This document shows positions 9,040-18,614 of a DNA stretch of 64,000 nt, in pieces. The position numbers and the translations under genes are program-made. The stretch spans positions 248,001-312,000 of the forward strand of contig JBDXCG010000003.1 in the NCBI GenBank assembly GCA_039980455.1, read 5' to 3'. The notes beneath the pieces were generated by a model. The model was not told where the DNA came from. It ran no database searches and saw nothing but the letters and a program-made list of their open reading frames with translations. Each line of letters opens with the position of its first letter. Position 1 is the first letter of the stretch. This stretch comes from CALINF01 sp039980455 (GTDB lineage: Bacteria > Pseudomonadota > Gammaproteobacteria > Pseudomonadales > Halieaceae).

Positions 9040-10710
9040 CTAGCTCATTTCCTTCTGCATTTCGTCTCGCATGATGAACTTCTGGATCTTGCCTGTGACC
9101 GTCATGGGGAACTCAGTCACAAAGCGTACATGACGCGGCACCTTGAAGTGTGTGATTTGGCCTTCACAGAATAACTTGAGCTCATCCTCTGTCATCGATT
9201 TACCCGGATGCAGCTGCACCCAAGCACACACTTCTTCGCCCATTTTGCTGTCGGGTATGCCAAATACCTGCACCTCAGCAATGTTCGGATTGGTATAGAG
9301 AAACTCCTCAACCTCTCTGGGGTAAACGTTCTCACCCCCGCGGATAATCATATCTTTGATGCGACCGACCACCTGCACATAGCCTTCTTCGTCCATAACC
9401 CCCAGATCACCCGAGTGCAGCCAGTTGGCGGCATCAATGGTTTCACGCGTGCGCTCGTCGTCATTCCAGTATCCCTGCATTACCGAATAACCCCTTGCGC
9501 AAATCTCGCCTTTCTCTCCCGCGGGCACGACTCGATTGTTTTCATCGGTGATCTTGATTTCAACCCAGGGCACGGCGCGCCCCACGGTCTCGGTGCGTTT
9601 AGCCAGGGTGTCGTTTGATAATGTGATGTGGTTGACCGGACTCGTTTCCGTCTGCCCGTAAGCGATCAGCACGTCTTTCATGTGCATATCTTTTATGACT
9701 CTTTTCATCACCTCGATGGGGCAGGGTGCGCCTGCCATGATGCCGGTACGCAGGGTTGATAGGTCGAAGTCTTCGAATTGAGCATGGTCCAACTCGGTGA
9801 TAAACATAGTGGGAACACCGTGCAGCGCCGTGCACCGTTCATCCTGTACCGCTTGCAGCGTGAGCACAGGGTCGAAGCCATCGTTGGGATACACTGCAGT
9901 CGCGCCATGCGTGAGGCACGCCAGGTTGCCCATCACCATGCCAAAGCAATGGTATAGGGGTACCGGAATACACAGCCGGTCCTGGTCGGTAAACCCCATG
10001 GAATTGCCGCACAAATAGCCGTTGTTCAAAATATTGCAGTGGGTGAGCGTAGCGCCTTTGGGAGAGCCTGTTGTGCCACTGGTAAATTGGATATTGATTG
10101 CATCATCGGGACGCAGCTCTTGTGCAAGCGCCTGCATTTTCTGCAACTGAGCGTCGCCTCCCATAGCGCACACTTGCTCGAAGTTGAACATCCCCGGCGT
10201 TTTCTCCTCTCCCATGCGAATCACGGAGCGCAGGTGAGGGAGTTTGTTGGCGTGCAACTCGCCTGGCGCGCACCGAACGAGCTCTGGCGCCAGGTTTTCG
10301 AGCATCGCTAGGTATTCGCTGGTTTTAAATGTATCGGCCGTTACCAGCGCTTTGCACTCCACCTTGTTCAGGGCGAATTCCAGTTCGTGCAGTCGATATG
10401 CTGGGTTGATGCAAACCATGATCGCGCCGATCTGCGCAGTGGCGTATTGAACCATGACCCACTCAAAGCTATTGGGGCCCCAAATACCCACGCGGTCACC
10501 GGGTTCAATGCCCAGTTTTAGTAAACCTGTTGCAAGGCGATCTATCTGTTGCTTGAACTCGAGGTAGGTCCAGCGAATACCCTGATGAGTTACTACCAGC
10601 GCTTCGTTATCGGGATACTGCGCGACTGTTTGTGCCAGCACCTCACCGATTGTTTTGTAGATTATCTGTGAGGAGGCTTCTCCGCAGTAGTAGCTGTCGG
10701 TCAGTGTCAT
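9040..10710 (-). CDS. AMP-binding acyl-CoA synthetase
   Basis: A 556-residue adenylate-forming ligase of the fatty acyl-CoA synthetase group. It activates a carboxylic acid as acyl-AMP and then forms the CoA thioester. Motifs in order: the phosphate loop FTSGTTGSPKGATLTH (residues 209-224), the YGQTETSPV adenine motif, the hinge HSGDLGVMDEEGYVQVVGR, then GGENVYPREVEEFLY and the C-terminal TVTGKIQKF with the catalytic lysine. The overall pattern resembles medium/long-chain FadD-like enzymes, but chain length cannot be set from sequence. It stands alone, divergent from the MBL-fold lipoprotein gene. Confidence 0.9.
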   Translation of the reverse strand: MTLTDSYYCGEASSQIIYKTIGEVLAQTVAQYPDNEALVVTHQGIRWTYLEFKQQIDRLATGLLKLGIEPGDRVGIWGPNSFEWVMVQYATAQIGAIMVCINPAYRLHELEFALNKVECKALVTADTFKTSEYLAMLENLAPELVRCAPGELHANKLPHLRSVIRMGEEKTPGMFNFEQVCAMGGDAQLQKMQALAQELRPDDAINIQFTSGTTGSPKGATLTHCNILNNGYLCGNSMGFTDQDRLCIPVPLYHCFGMVMGNLACLTHGATAVYPNDGFDPVLTLQAVQDERCTALHGVPTMFITELDHAQFEDFDLSTLRTGIMAGAPCPIEVMKRVIKDMHMKDVLIAYGQTETSPVNHITLSNDTLAKRTETVGRAVPWVEIKITDENNRVVPAGEKGEICARGYSVMQGYWNDDERTRETIDAANWLHSGDLGVMDEEGYVQVVGRIKDMIIRGGENVYPREVEEFLYTNPNIAEVQVFGIPDSKMGEEVCAWVQLHPGKSMTEDELKLFCEGQITHFKVPRHVRFVTEFPMTVTGKIQKFIMRDEMQKEMS

Positions 10711-10889
10711 GGTGGGCCTGTCTCTAAGTGTGCTTTTGTTTAGTATCGGACAGATCTAGCCAAAATGCATGTCCAACAAGCCACGCTGCAAAGTGTCTCG
10801 CGTAAATCTGACTATCAGCGTTCTCGGTTTACATTAGCGCAGCAGCCGATACCATGAAGCGGAGTACTTTGTTGATACCGGAGAAAACA

Positions 10890-11831
10890 ATGACAACAGC
10901 GCTTACGCGGGTGTTTATGCTCGTTGGCATCACTATGGCCCTTATCGCTTGCGATGCGTCCACTGTTGCGACAAAACCTGCTGCGCTTGGGAAGCCTGTC
11001 TCACTAGAAACGTTGGCAGAAAGCGTGGGGGGCGGTCCACTAAAGTTTGAAAAACATGTAGTGGCCACTTGGTCAGTGCCCTTGTCGGGCCTGCTGAATC
11101 TTGAACATCCCAAGGCAGTAGCTGCAGGTATTACTGACCGCGATGAAGCTATTGATATCTACAGCTACTCTATTGTGCATCCGAGCCGAGGTACCTTTTT
11201 GGTTGACTCGGGGATTTCTGAAAGCTTTCGATCGCCCGCTGACAACGATGATTTGTCGGCGATAGTAAAAATGGGAATGAATACTGAGGCGTTGGTTTTA
11301 CGCCAGAGCACGCGCGAACTATCAGAGTCGTTGGACGGTGTTGACGGTGTGTTTCTTACTCATATACACGTAGACCACGTTATGGGCCTTACCGATTTGC
11401 CGGCAGCAACGCCTGTTTATATTGGTCCTGGCGACGTGAGCATGAGCGGCGCGCTGAACCTGTTTACCCAGGGTACGACTGACCGTTTGCTCGGCGTGCA
11501 AGGGCAGCTGCAAGAATGGCAGTATGGACAAGCGCAGGCTCTGGATGTGTTCGGAGACGGCACTTTTTTTGCCATCCACAGTCCCGGCCACACGCCTGGC
11601 TTAACGGCTTATCTGGCTATGACAACCGATGGGCCGCAGTTGATGATCGGTGATGCCACGCATACGCGCTGGGGTTGGGAAAACGGCGTCGAGCCGGGCA
11701 CCTTTTCTGCCGATATCCCACAGTCTGCGGAAAGCCTGGCAGTGCTGACAGATCTTGCGCGTCGCGCGCCTGCCATTACCGTGCATCCAGGTCATCAATC
11801 TCTGCCAGAGAAAGCGGCTTCGGTAGATTAG
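10890..11831 (+). CDS. MBL-fold metallo-hydrolase lipoprotein
   Basis: A 313-residue metallo-beta-lactamase-fold hydrolase on a lipoprotein signal: the start at ATG 10890 has GGAG six bases upstream and leads into LVGITMALIAC (Cys at residue 21). An ATG at 10854 is in frame but lacks a ribosome site. The zinc motif THIHVDH (His158, His160, Asp162, His163) is intact, and later ligands are in HSPGHTPGL, GDATH and VHPGH. The substrate is unknown; relatives include lactonases and glyoxalase II-like enzymes. An epoxide-hydrolase-like gene follows 42 bases downstream and is probably cotranscribed. Confidence 0.87.
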   Translation: MTTALTRVFMLVGITMALIACDASTVATKPAALGKPVSLETLAESVGGGPLKFEKHVVATWSVPLSGLLNLEHPKAVAAGITDRDEAIDIYSYSIVHPSRGTFLVDSGISESFRSPADNDDLSAIVKMGMNTEALVLRQSTRELSESLDGVDGVFLTHIHVDHVMGLTDLPAATPVYIGPGDVSMSGALNLFTQGTTDRLLGVQGQLQEWQYGQAQALDVFGDGTFFAIHSPGHTPGLTAYLAMTTDGPQLMIGDATHTRWGWENGVEPGTFSADIPQSAESLAVLTDLARRAPAITVHPGHQSLPEKAASVD

Positions 11832-11873
11832 CGCAGCGGATATTCACTTACGAGTAATGGCGAACCACAGCAC

Positions 11874-12815
11874 ATGATATTTCCAGCGGGCAGAAAAATC
11901 AGAGTTAATGATATTGAACTGGTCGTGCACGAGGCTGGCTCAGGTATACCGTTAGTATTGGCGCATGGCTGGCCGGAGCTGGCCTACTCCTGGCGGTTTC
12001 AGGTTGAGCCGCTGGTAGCGGCAGGGTATCGCGTGATCATGCCCGACCAGAGAGGCTATGGGGATTCTGACAAGCCAGAGGCTGTTGAGGCCTACGATAT
12101 CCACCACCTGTGTGCGGATCATGTTGCACTTCTAGACGCACTTGAGATTGAGCGTGCGGTTTACGTCGGGCATGACTGGGGTGCCATCATGGTCTGGCAG
12201 CATGCGCTGTTGCACCCGCAGCGAGTCGCCGGCATAGCCAATCTCTCGGTGCCGTTTGCGCCACGTACAGTCGACCCCGTGGCGCGCATGGAAGAAAAGT
12301 TTGGCCCAGAACATTACATCGTGCACTTTAATCGGCAACCCGGCGTTGCTGTGGCCGCCTTCGACAGTAATGTCGACGGCTTTCTGCGCAATATGTATAC
12401 GGCGGATATCTGGCGAGATACCGCAGGCGACATGGGTGCTTCTGGGCGCAATATTATTGCCATAGCGCAGCGTGAGAATGCGCAGGGTGAATTGATTATG
12501 AGTGAGGCAGATTTTGCGGTGTTTGTTGACGCGTTCAGGAAGGGCGGTTTTCGAGGGCCCTGCAACTGGTACCGTAATTTCACGCGTAACTGGGAAACCA
12601 CAGAGGGGCTAAGTCAGCAGGTAACACAGCCGGCCATGATGATTTATGGCGAGTACGACCTTGTGCCTCCCAACCCCTTTATGGGCGAATTTGTGGGCGA
12701 TCTGGAAGAACACACATTGCAGTGTGGTCACTGGATTCAGCAAGAGCGACCGGAGGAAACCAATCGACTACTGTTGGATTGGTTGGAGCGGCGTATGCGT
12801 CCGCTGTTCCTATAA
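11874..12815 (+). CDS. Alpha/beta hydrolase, epoxide-hydrolase-like
   Basis: A 313-residue alpha/beta-hydrolase. HGWPE (31-35) supplies the oxyanion-hole region, the nucleophile elbow is GHDWG with Asp101, and CGHWIQQERPEE carries the C-terminal catalytic histidine. An aspartate nucleophile followed by Trp is the mark of the epoxide hydrolase/haloalkane dehalogenase branch; HGWPE favours epoxide hydrolase. The start ATG 11874 has only a weak ribosome site, so coupling to the upstream MBL gene is plausible. Substrate unknown. Confidence 0.87.
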   Translation: MIFPAGRKIRVNDIELVVHEAGSGIPLVLAHGWPELAYSWRFQVEPLVAAGYRVIMPDQRGYGDSDKPEAVEAYDIHHLCADHVALLDALEIERAVYVGHDWGAIMVWQHALLHPQRVAGIANLSVPFAPRTVDPVARMEEKFGPEHYIVHFNRQPGVAVAAFDSNVDGFLRNMYTADIWRDTAGDMGASGRNIIAIAQRENAQGELIMSEADFAVFVDAFRKGGFRGPCNWYRNFTRNWETTEGLSQQVTQPAMMIYGEYDLVPPNPFMGEFVGDLEEHTLQCGHWIQQERPEETNRLLLDWLERRMRPLFL

Positions 12816-12884
12816 GTGTTTACGGGCTCTTGCCTGCTTTGCTTTCTTTCAACCAGCCCTGCTGCGACTCTTTATGCGCGGGGA

Positions 12885-14627
12885 CTAGCCCGCGAGTTGT
12901 ATATCCTCTACTTCCTGAGGGCCACGAATCAGGCCGCCCGGGCGTGCGTCACTTAGCACTCCGCTTTCGAAAGTGACTTCACCGGACTTGATTGTGTAAT
13001 CGTACCCCACGGCTTTTTGCAGTAATCGCTTGCCTCCCGCGGGAAGGTCAAAGGCCAGCCAGGGTTTGCCTAGTTTGATGTTGTCCATATCAATCACATT
13101 GATATCGGCGAGATAGCCCGGCTTGAGTACGCCTCGATCATTGAGCCCATAAAGTCGCGCGGTGTCACGGCACTGTCGCTTGATGGCATTCTCCAGAGTA
13201 ATCGTGCCACGTGCGCGGTCACGCACCCAATGCTCCAGCATGAAGGTAGGCGACGCTGCGTCGCAGATCGTGCCGCAGTGAGCGCCACCATCAGACAGCG
13301 AGTTTACGGTGTCATCTCGTTGCTGCAGCGGCTCCAAGAAGTCGAGGTTACCGTCGATGTAATTGAGGATCGGCAGATAGACAAATCCCGCACCATCATC
13401 GCTCATCATCAGGTCGTATACATACTCCGCGCCACTAACGCCTGCTTGCTCAGCACGAGCTGCGATGCTTTCGTCGGCCTGCGGCTCGTAATTGAAGCCC
13501 TCGTCCATCTGGTACTGCATGGCCCAACCCTGCGTGACAATCGTAAAAATCGGGATCATGTCTGGCTGCTCGGGCGTTTCGCTGGTCTCGCTCAGAAGCT
13601 GCGCTTTAAAAGCCGGGTCTTGCAGTTTTGCGTACTGCTCTTCCCAGCTGAGTTCCTCCATGGCCATCCAACTCGGATGGCGAATAAAGGGGTGAACCGT
13701 GCCGCGCCACGCCATAACGATACCGTTGCCCCGCAGAGCCAGCTGAGCCACGATGTTTGCGCCCTGAGCATTTTGTTTTTCCATTTCCTCGATCTGCTGC
13801 TCCAGCGGTATGGCTTTAGCAAGTGACTGCAGGGCGGCAAAGGTCACAGGGAGGCCGGTTTCCCGACTCAACGCGCCCATCCATTCAAATTCTTTCCACT
13901 CCGGCTCAAGATCCGATGCTATTTCGAACACGCCATAGCCAACGCGTCCCATCGCTCGACCAATACCGATGAGTTCTTCCTTGGTGGCTGAGGTGCCCGG
14001 TACCAGTTCGCCGTCAATAGAGCGGTGCAAGATAGTACGTGAACTTGAGAAACCCAACGCGCCTGCACGCAATCCGTCTTCTACAATGCGTGACATTGCT
14101 TCAACCTCTGCCTCGGTAGGCTTTTCATCACGTGCTCCGCGCTCTCCCATCACGTAGGCTCTTACGGGGCCGTGGGGGACGTGAGTTGCAACATCAATAG
14201 TTCTGGGGAGTTCCTCTAACGCATCAAGATATTCGGGAAAGCTTTCCCAATTCCAGGGCAGGCCTTCTGACAGCGCGGTGCCGGGAATATCTTCTACACC
14301 TTCCATCAGGCCGATCAGCCAGTCGTGCTTGTCGGGCGCGGCAGGTGCGAAACCCACACCACAGTTGCCCATGACGACCGTAGTAACACCGTGCCAGCTT
14401 GACGGGGCCATCTCTTGGTCCCAGGTGGCCTGGCCGTCGTAGTGCGTATGCACATCGACGAAACCGGGGGCAACAACATGTCCCTTGGCATCGATTTCCT
14501 GCTTACCCGTGTCAGTCACTTTACCGACCCGGGTGATACGATCGCCGTCAATTGCGATATCTCCGGTATAGGCAGGTTCACCTGTACCGTCCACGAGTAA
14601 ACCATTGCGTATCACTAGATCGTGCAT
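12885..14627 (-). CDS. D-aminoacylase-type amidohydrolase
   Basis: A 580-residue metal-dependent amidohydrolase of the N-acyl-D-amino-acid deacylase group. VDVHTHYDGQATWD places the first two metal ligands at His60 and His62; later conserved parts are GNCGVGFAP, FSSSRTILH and LSDGGAHCGTICDA. The C-terminal composite domain ends with GYLADINVID and the VTFESGVLSDARPGGLIRG tail seen in this group. The start is ATG 14627 with GGGAG six bases upstream. The family removes acyl groups from N-acyl-D-amino acids or acts on related cyclic amides; the real substrate is unknown. Convergent with the hydrolase gene ending at 12815. Confidence 0.88.
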   Translation of the reverse strand: MHDLVIRNGLLVDGTGEPAYTGDIAIDGDRITRVGKVTDTGKQEIDAKGHVVAPGFVDVHTHYDGQATWDQEMAPSSWHGVTTVVMGNCGVGFAPAAPDKHDWLIGLMEGVEDIPGTALSEGLPWNWESFPEYLDALEELPRTIDVATHVPHGPVRAYVMGERGARDEKPTEAEVEAMSRIVEDGLRAGALGFSSSRTILHRSIDGELVPGTSATKEELIGIGRAMGRVGYGVFEIASDLEPEWKEFEWMGALSRETGLPVTFAALQSLAKAIPLEQQIEEMEKQNAQGANIVAQLALRGNGIVMAWRGTVHPFIRHPSWMAMEELSWEEQYAKLQDPAFKAQLLSETSETPEQPDMIPIFTIVTQGWAMQYQMDEGFNYEPQADESIAARAEQAGVSGAEYVYDLMMSDDGAGFVYLPILNYIDGNLDFLEPLQQRDDTVNSLSDGGAHCGTICDAASPTFMLEHWVRDRARGTITLENAIKRQCRDTARLYGLNDRGVLKPGYLADINVIDMDNIKLGKPWLAFDLPAGGKRLLQKAVGYDYTIKSGEVTFESGVLSDARPGGLIRGPQEVEDIQLAG

Positions 14628-14873
14628 TTTCAACTCCCGTATCATAAAGAATCTTTGCAAGCAGCCTGCATATCGCGACTTGCGGGTTCATTCCCACATT
14701 GTTTGTTCACAGTAGGGACGTTGTTCAAATAGTAGCCTATTATTCAGCACCATGTGTAGCATGCTAGTTACGTGAGCGCTGAATCGACCTATACTGTGGC
14801 TCGCAAAACTGCCCCATACACGCTATCCAGCGATAGGTAGATATCACTTTATAAATAACGGAGAAGCCCGCCC

Positions 14874-16946
14874 ATGACCGCATTAACCGATATGGCCGAC
14901 CTGAGCATAGAGGACGGCATCGCCGTACTTACTATCGACAATCCACCCGTGAACGCGCTTAGTCAGGGCGTACGTCAGGGGATTAAGGACGGCGTAGAGC
15001 AAAGCCTTGCCAATGACGACGTAACAGCGATTGTGCTGATCTGCGCTGGTAGAACCTTTATTGCGGGCGCCGACATCACCGAATTTGCCAGCGCACCTAA
15101 AGAGCCAGGGCTACACCCAGTGCTTGAACAAATGGAGAACGCCAGTAAGCCCATAGTCGCTGCCATTCACGGTACGGCGCTGGGGGGTGGCTTGGAAACC
15201 GCATTAGTGTGTCATTTTCGTGTCAGTGATACCGGCGCGCGTTTCGGCCTACCCGAGGTTAATCTGGGGCTGTTACCAGGAGCAGGTGGTACTCAGCGGC
15301 TACCGCGCGTGGTGGGGCCAGCCAAAGCATTGGCTATGATGACCTCTGGCGCGCAAATCGGAGCCGCCGAGGCGCATGCCGATGGCCTGGTCGATGAAAT
15401 TATTGAAGGCGATCTGCGCGAAGGTGCGATCAGTTTTGCTCGACGCGTGGTGGCTGATGGCGTACCACTGTCGAGAGTGCGCGATCGAGATGCGAAGCTG
15501 GCAGTCGATGCGAGCCTGTTCGACGACTTTCGCAAGAGCATCGCTCGCAAAACTCGAGGATTCCTGGCACCGGAATACAATATTCGCTGTATAGAGGCTG
15601 CGGTTAACCTGCCTTTCGACGAGGGTATGGCTGTAGAGTCGGAGCTGTTTCGCGAGTTGATGAGTGGCCCTCAGTCTCGAGCCCAGCAGTATTTCTTTTT
15701 TGCGGAACGCCAGGCCGGTAAAGTGCCCGATGTGCCGCGTGATACACCCGAGATTCCCATCAAGAAGGTTGGGGTGATTGGTGCGGGCACAATGGGTGGT
15801 GGCATCTCGATGAATATGGCGAACGTTGGTATTCCGGTGACCATAGTGGAGACCAAGCCAGACGCACTTGAACGTGGGCTGGGTATTATCCGCAAAAACT
15901 ATGAAAACACCGCCGCCAAAGGCCGTATAAGCCAGCAAGATGTAGAAACACGCTGTGGTCTGATCACTGGCTCCTTGAGTGTTGATGATCTTGCTGACTG
16001 CGACCTGATTATCGAGGCGGTCTTTGAGAATATGGACCTGAAGAAAGATATTTTCTCCAGGCTCGACAAAATCGCCAAGCCGGGTGCCATTCTGGCGTCC
16101 AATACATCAGCTCTTGATGTAAACGAAATTGCCTCTGCTACGGCGCGCCCCGAGTCGGTAATCGGCCTGCACTTCTTTTCGCCGGCCAACGTGATGAAGT
16201 TGCTGGAAATCGTACGGGGTGACGCGACAGGTAAAGACGTTATTAAGACCTGCATGAGCTTTGCCAAGCGCATCAAGAAAGTGGCTGTTCTGGTGGGTGT
16301 ATGCCCTGGGTTTGTGGGCAACCGCATACTCTTCCCCCGACAGACGCAGGCAAACCAGTTGATTCTTGAGGGCGCTATGCCGCACGAGGTTGATAAAGTG
16401 TTGGTTGAATTTGGTATGCCTATGGGTGCTTTCCAGATGAGTGATCTGGCAGGCCTTGATATCGGTTGGAGCGCTGAAACATCCAAAGGTGAAACTATTC
16501 GCGATAGACTCTGCGAGATGGATCGTCGTGGTCAAAAAACCGCGGCGGGCTACTACGACTATGACGAGAAGCGAAATCCTAATCCCTCGCCTGTCGTTGA
16601 GACACTGATTCGAGAGTTTGCAGAAGAGCAGGGTAAAACGTTGAGGGAAATCTCTGAAGAGGAAATTCTTCAGCGATGCATCTACCCCATGATTAATGAG
16701 GGTGCCAAGATTCTCGATGAGGGTATTGCTATTCGCGCCAGTGATATCGATGTCACGTGGGTGTACGGCTATGGTTGGCCAGTCTATCGCGGCGGTCCGA
16801 TGCACTATGCCGATAGCATCGGTCTGGATGAGGTTATTGCGACGTTGCGCAAGTATCAGGAGATGACCGGCGACTCCAGTTGGGAGCCTTCACCATTGAT
16901 GGTGCGTCTTGCACAAGAGGGTAAGAATTTTTCCTCGATGGGCTAG
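14874..16946 (+). CDS. Bifunctional enoyl-CoA hydratase / 3-hydroxyacyl-CoA dehydrogenase
   Basis: A 690-residue two-domain beta-oxidation enzyme. The N-terminal crotonase domain has IAGADITEF, GGGLETAL with Glu108 and LPEVNLGLLPG with Glu128, the catalytic pair. The NAD-binding dehydrogenase domain starts at GVIGAGTMGGG (GAGTMG 303-308), followed by HFFSP (433-437) and VGVCPGFVGNRIL. It is shorter than FadB (about 730) and resembles the stand-alone peroxisomal-type multifunctional enzymes. No thiolase gene follows; instead a strong terminator lies 28 bases downstream, so it is transcribed alone. GGAG precedes ATG 14874. Confidence 0.92.
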   Translation: MTALTDMADLSIEDGIAVLTIDNPPVNALSQGVRQGIKDGVEQSLANDDVTAIVLICAGRTFIAGADITEFASAPKEPGLHPVLEQMENASKPIVAAIHGTALGGGLETALVCHFRVSDTGARFGLPEVNLGLLPGAGGTQRLPRVVGPAKALAMMTSGAQIGAAEAHADGLVDEIIEGDLREGAISFARRVVADGVPLSRVRDRDAKLAVDASLFDDFRKSIARKTRGFLAPEYNIRCIEAAVNLPFDEGMAVESELFRELMSGPQSRAQQYFFFAERQAGKVPDVPRDTPEIPIKKVGVIGAGTMGGGISMNMANVGIPVTIVETKPDALERGLGIIRKNYENTAAKGRISQQDVETRCGLITGSLSVDDLADCDLIIEAVFENMDLKKDIFSRLDKIAKPGAILASNTSALDVNEIASATARPESVIGLHFFSPANVMKLLEIVRGDATGKDVIKTCMSFAKRIKKVAVLVGVCPGFVGNRILFPRQTQANQLILEGAMPHEVDKVLVEFGMPMGAFQMSDLAGLDIGWSAETSKGETIRDRLCEMDRRGQKTAAGYYDYDEKRNPNPSPVVETLIREFAEEQGKTLREISEEEILQRCIYPMINEGAKILDEGIAIRASDIDVTWVYGYGWPVYRGGPMHYADSIGLDEVIATLRKYQEMTGDSSWEPSPLMVRLAQEGKNFSSMG

Positions 16947-16974
16947 TTAGCCAGGCGTATATCCACGAGTAAAC

Positions 16975-16997
16975 GGGGCGCAACAGCGCCCCTTTTT
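16975..16997 (+). terminator. Rho-independent terminator of the fadB-like gene
   Basis: A perfect 7-base-pair GC stem, GGGGCGC (16975-16981) and GCGCCCC (16986-16992), with an AACA loop and a run of five T, placed 28 bases after the stop codon. Confidence 0.93.
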
Positions 16998-17177
16998 ATT
17001 TTGCGCAACATATATCTGCTGGACGAATGAGCGTTTGCTCAAGCGCGACGATATTCGATACAGAATGCCGCGAAACCAGTCCAATTTGTTGCCTTAGGAC
17101 TATTCGCCCGAGGTGTATTGGCTGGTCTATACTTGTTAGTAGTGGTTGGATCTAAGGTTTGTGCCGGGAGAATGCCA

Positions 17178-17723
17178 ATGAACGCGAAAACTATTAGCAC
17201 CATTGTGATTATGAGCCTGGCGTGGACCTGCGGATGGACCTGGGCGCAGGGCCAGACTGTCTACAAGTCTGTCGACAAGGATGGCAACGTGACGTTTTCA
17301 GATTCACCACCTGCCGATGCTGAGGTAACGCAAGAGCTTCAAGTGAATGCTCCGCAACCACAGCCCGCAGGCGATCAGCAACAGGCGCTAGAGGATATGC
17401 GCGAGACCACAGATCGTATGGCTGCTGATCGTCGAGAGCGTGAAAAACATCGAGCAGAAATGAAAGAGATGAATGCTCGCAATAGTGCGGTCGTATCAAC
17501 TGGCAGTGAGCAGCCCAGTTCCGATTATGATGATTACTACCCGGTAGTGCCCGGCTATAGCACGCGCTCAAGGTATTACCATGGGCCGCATCGGCCGGGT
17601 TATAAACCCAAACCAGAGCATCCCATAGCAAGGCCGCCTCTGCAGCATCAGGGGATTACCAACAATCAGCAGCTCATGCGCCCCATGGTATCTGGAAACA
17701 GAGGGCGAGCTGGCGGTCGCTAG
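17178..17723 (+). CDS. Secreted DUF4124 domain protein
   Basis: A 181-residue exported protein. ATG 17178 lies seven bases after GGGAG, whereas the in-frame ATG at 17172 is too close to it. The signal peptide (MNAKTISTIVIMSLAW onward) probably ends after TWA. The DUF4124 core follows directly: TVYKSVDKDGNVTFSDSPP. A Gln-rich and charged linker then leads to a Pro/His/Tyr-rich tail (RYYHGPHRPGYKPK). DUF4124 proteins are common in gammaproteobacteria and have no assigned function. Confidence 0.85.
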   Translation: MNAKTISTIVIMSLAWTCGWTWAQGQTVYKSVDKDGNVTFSDSPPADAEVTQELQVNAPQPQPAGDQQQALEDMRETTDRMAADRREREKHRAEMKEMNARNSAVVSTGSEQPSSDYDDYYPVVPGYSTRSRYYHGPHRPGYKPKPEHPIARPPLQHQGITNNQQLMRPMVSGNRGRAGGR

Positions 17724-17758
17724 CGTTTATTCCTGATGACTTTAGCGCCAGAGCCTAC

Positions 17759-18571
17759 TCAGGGCTTGGGGTAGGCTGCTTTTACTCTCTCCAGCCGCTT
17801 TTCCATAAGTGGCCAAAAGTCGGCATGCGAAAACAGGTAAAGTTCGTCGTTTTCCACTCCCCGAACAACCAACTCGGCGATCTCGCTGGGCTCGAGGCCT
17901 TCATTCTCAATCAACGCAGTAATTTCTTTCGCGCGCTCGGATTCTTCAGCAGACATTCCCTGTCCATCCGGGTGGTTTCTGCGACTTTCGTTGATGCGCG
18001 TTTTCACCCAAGCTGGACATAGCACCGATACGCCGATCGGAAATTCAGCCAGTTCGACCTCCAATGTTTCTGAGTAGCCTACAACAGCAAACTTCGTGGC
18101 GGTGTAGGAACCCATGCCGGGTGCTGCAAGAAAGCCAGCCATCGACGCGGTGTTAACGATATGACAAGGTTCGCCTGAGTCGCGCATTCCCGGTAGAAAA
18201 CTTTCTACACCGTAGACAACGCCCATCAGATTAACCTCAACCGTCCAGCGCCAGTCTTCAATGCCACCGGTGCCGGAAATAGCGCCACTACCCACTCCAG
18301 CGTTATTGAAAAGGAAGTTCACTTTGCCAAAGTGATCGAGGGTCTGCTTTGCGACTTTCTGATAGGCCTCAAGGTCACTAACATCAAGCACCGCTGTCTC
18401 GATTTGAACGTTGTTTGTCGCTAGTTGAGCTGCGGCTTCTGCAAGCGCGCCCTCTTCAATATCGACGATCATGAGTGCCATGCCGCGCTTTGCCATAGCC
18501 TCGGCAACCGCATACCCAATACCGCTCGCGCCACCTGTGATGAATCCTACTTTGCCGGCAAAGTCCTTCAT
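17759..18571 (-). CDS. SDR family oxidoreductase
   Basis: A 270-residue classical SDR. The nucleotide-binding turn is TGGASGIG (12-19), NNAG lies at 89-92, and Ser143, Tyr156 and Lys160 (YTATK) form the catalytic site. Asp at the end of the second strand (MIVDIEE) suggests NAD preference. AGGAG lies upstream of ATG 18571. The lipoprotein gene at 18615-19829 is upstream in the same direction with a 43-base gap, so they may share a transcript. Substrate unknown. Confidence 0.88.
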   Translation of the reverse strand: MKDFAGKVGFITGGASGIGYAVAEAMAKRGMALMIVDIEEGALAEAAAQLATNNVQIETAVLDVSDLEAYQKVAKQTLDHFGKVNFLFNNAGVGSGAISGTGGIEDWRWTVEVNLMGVVYGVESFLPGMRDSGEPCHIVNTASMAGFLAAPGMGSYTATKFAVVGYSETLEVELAEFPIGVSVLCPAWVKTRINESRRNHPDGQGMSAEESERAKEITALIENEGLEPSEIAELVVRGVENDELYLFSHADFWPLMEKRLERVKAAYPKP

Positions 18572-18614
18572 GCTGTTAATCTCCTGTCTATTGGTGTCGG
18601 TTTATGTTGTCTAC

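Noticed and set aside
12816..12884. Terminator between the convergent hydrolase and amidohydrolase genes
   Set aside because: No stable stem with a T-run is visible in these 69 bases.
13230..13826. A 198-codon open frame on the plus strand
   Set aside because: It is antisense to the well-supported amidohydrolase, has no start signal and no domain pattern.
16107..16805. A 232-codon open frame on the minus strand
   Set aside because: It lies inside the fadB-like gene on the opposite strand and has no family motif or ribosome site; also the 212-codon frame at 15300-15938.
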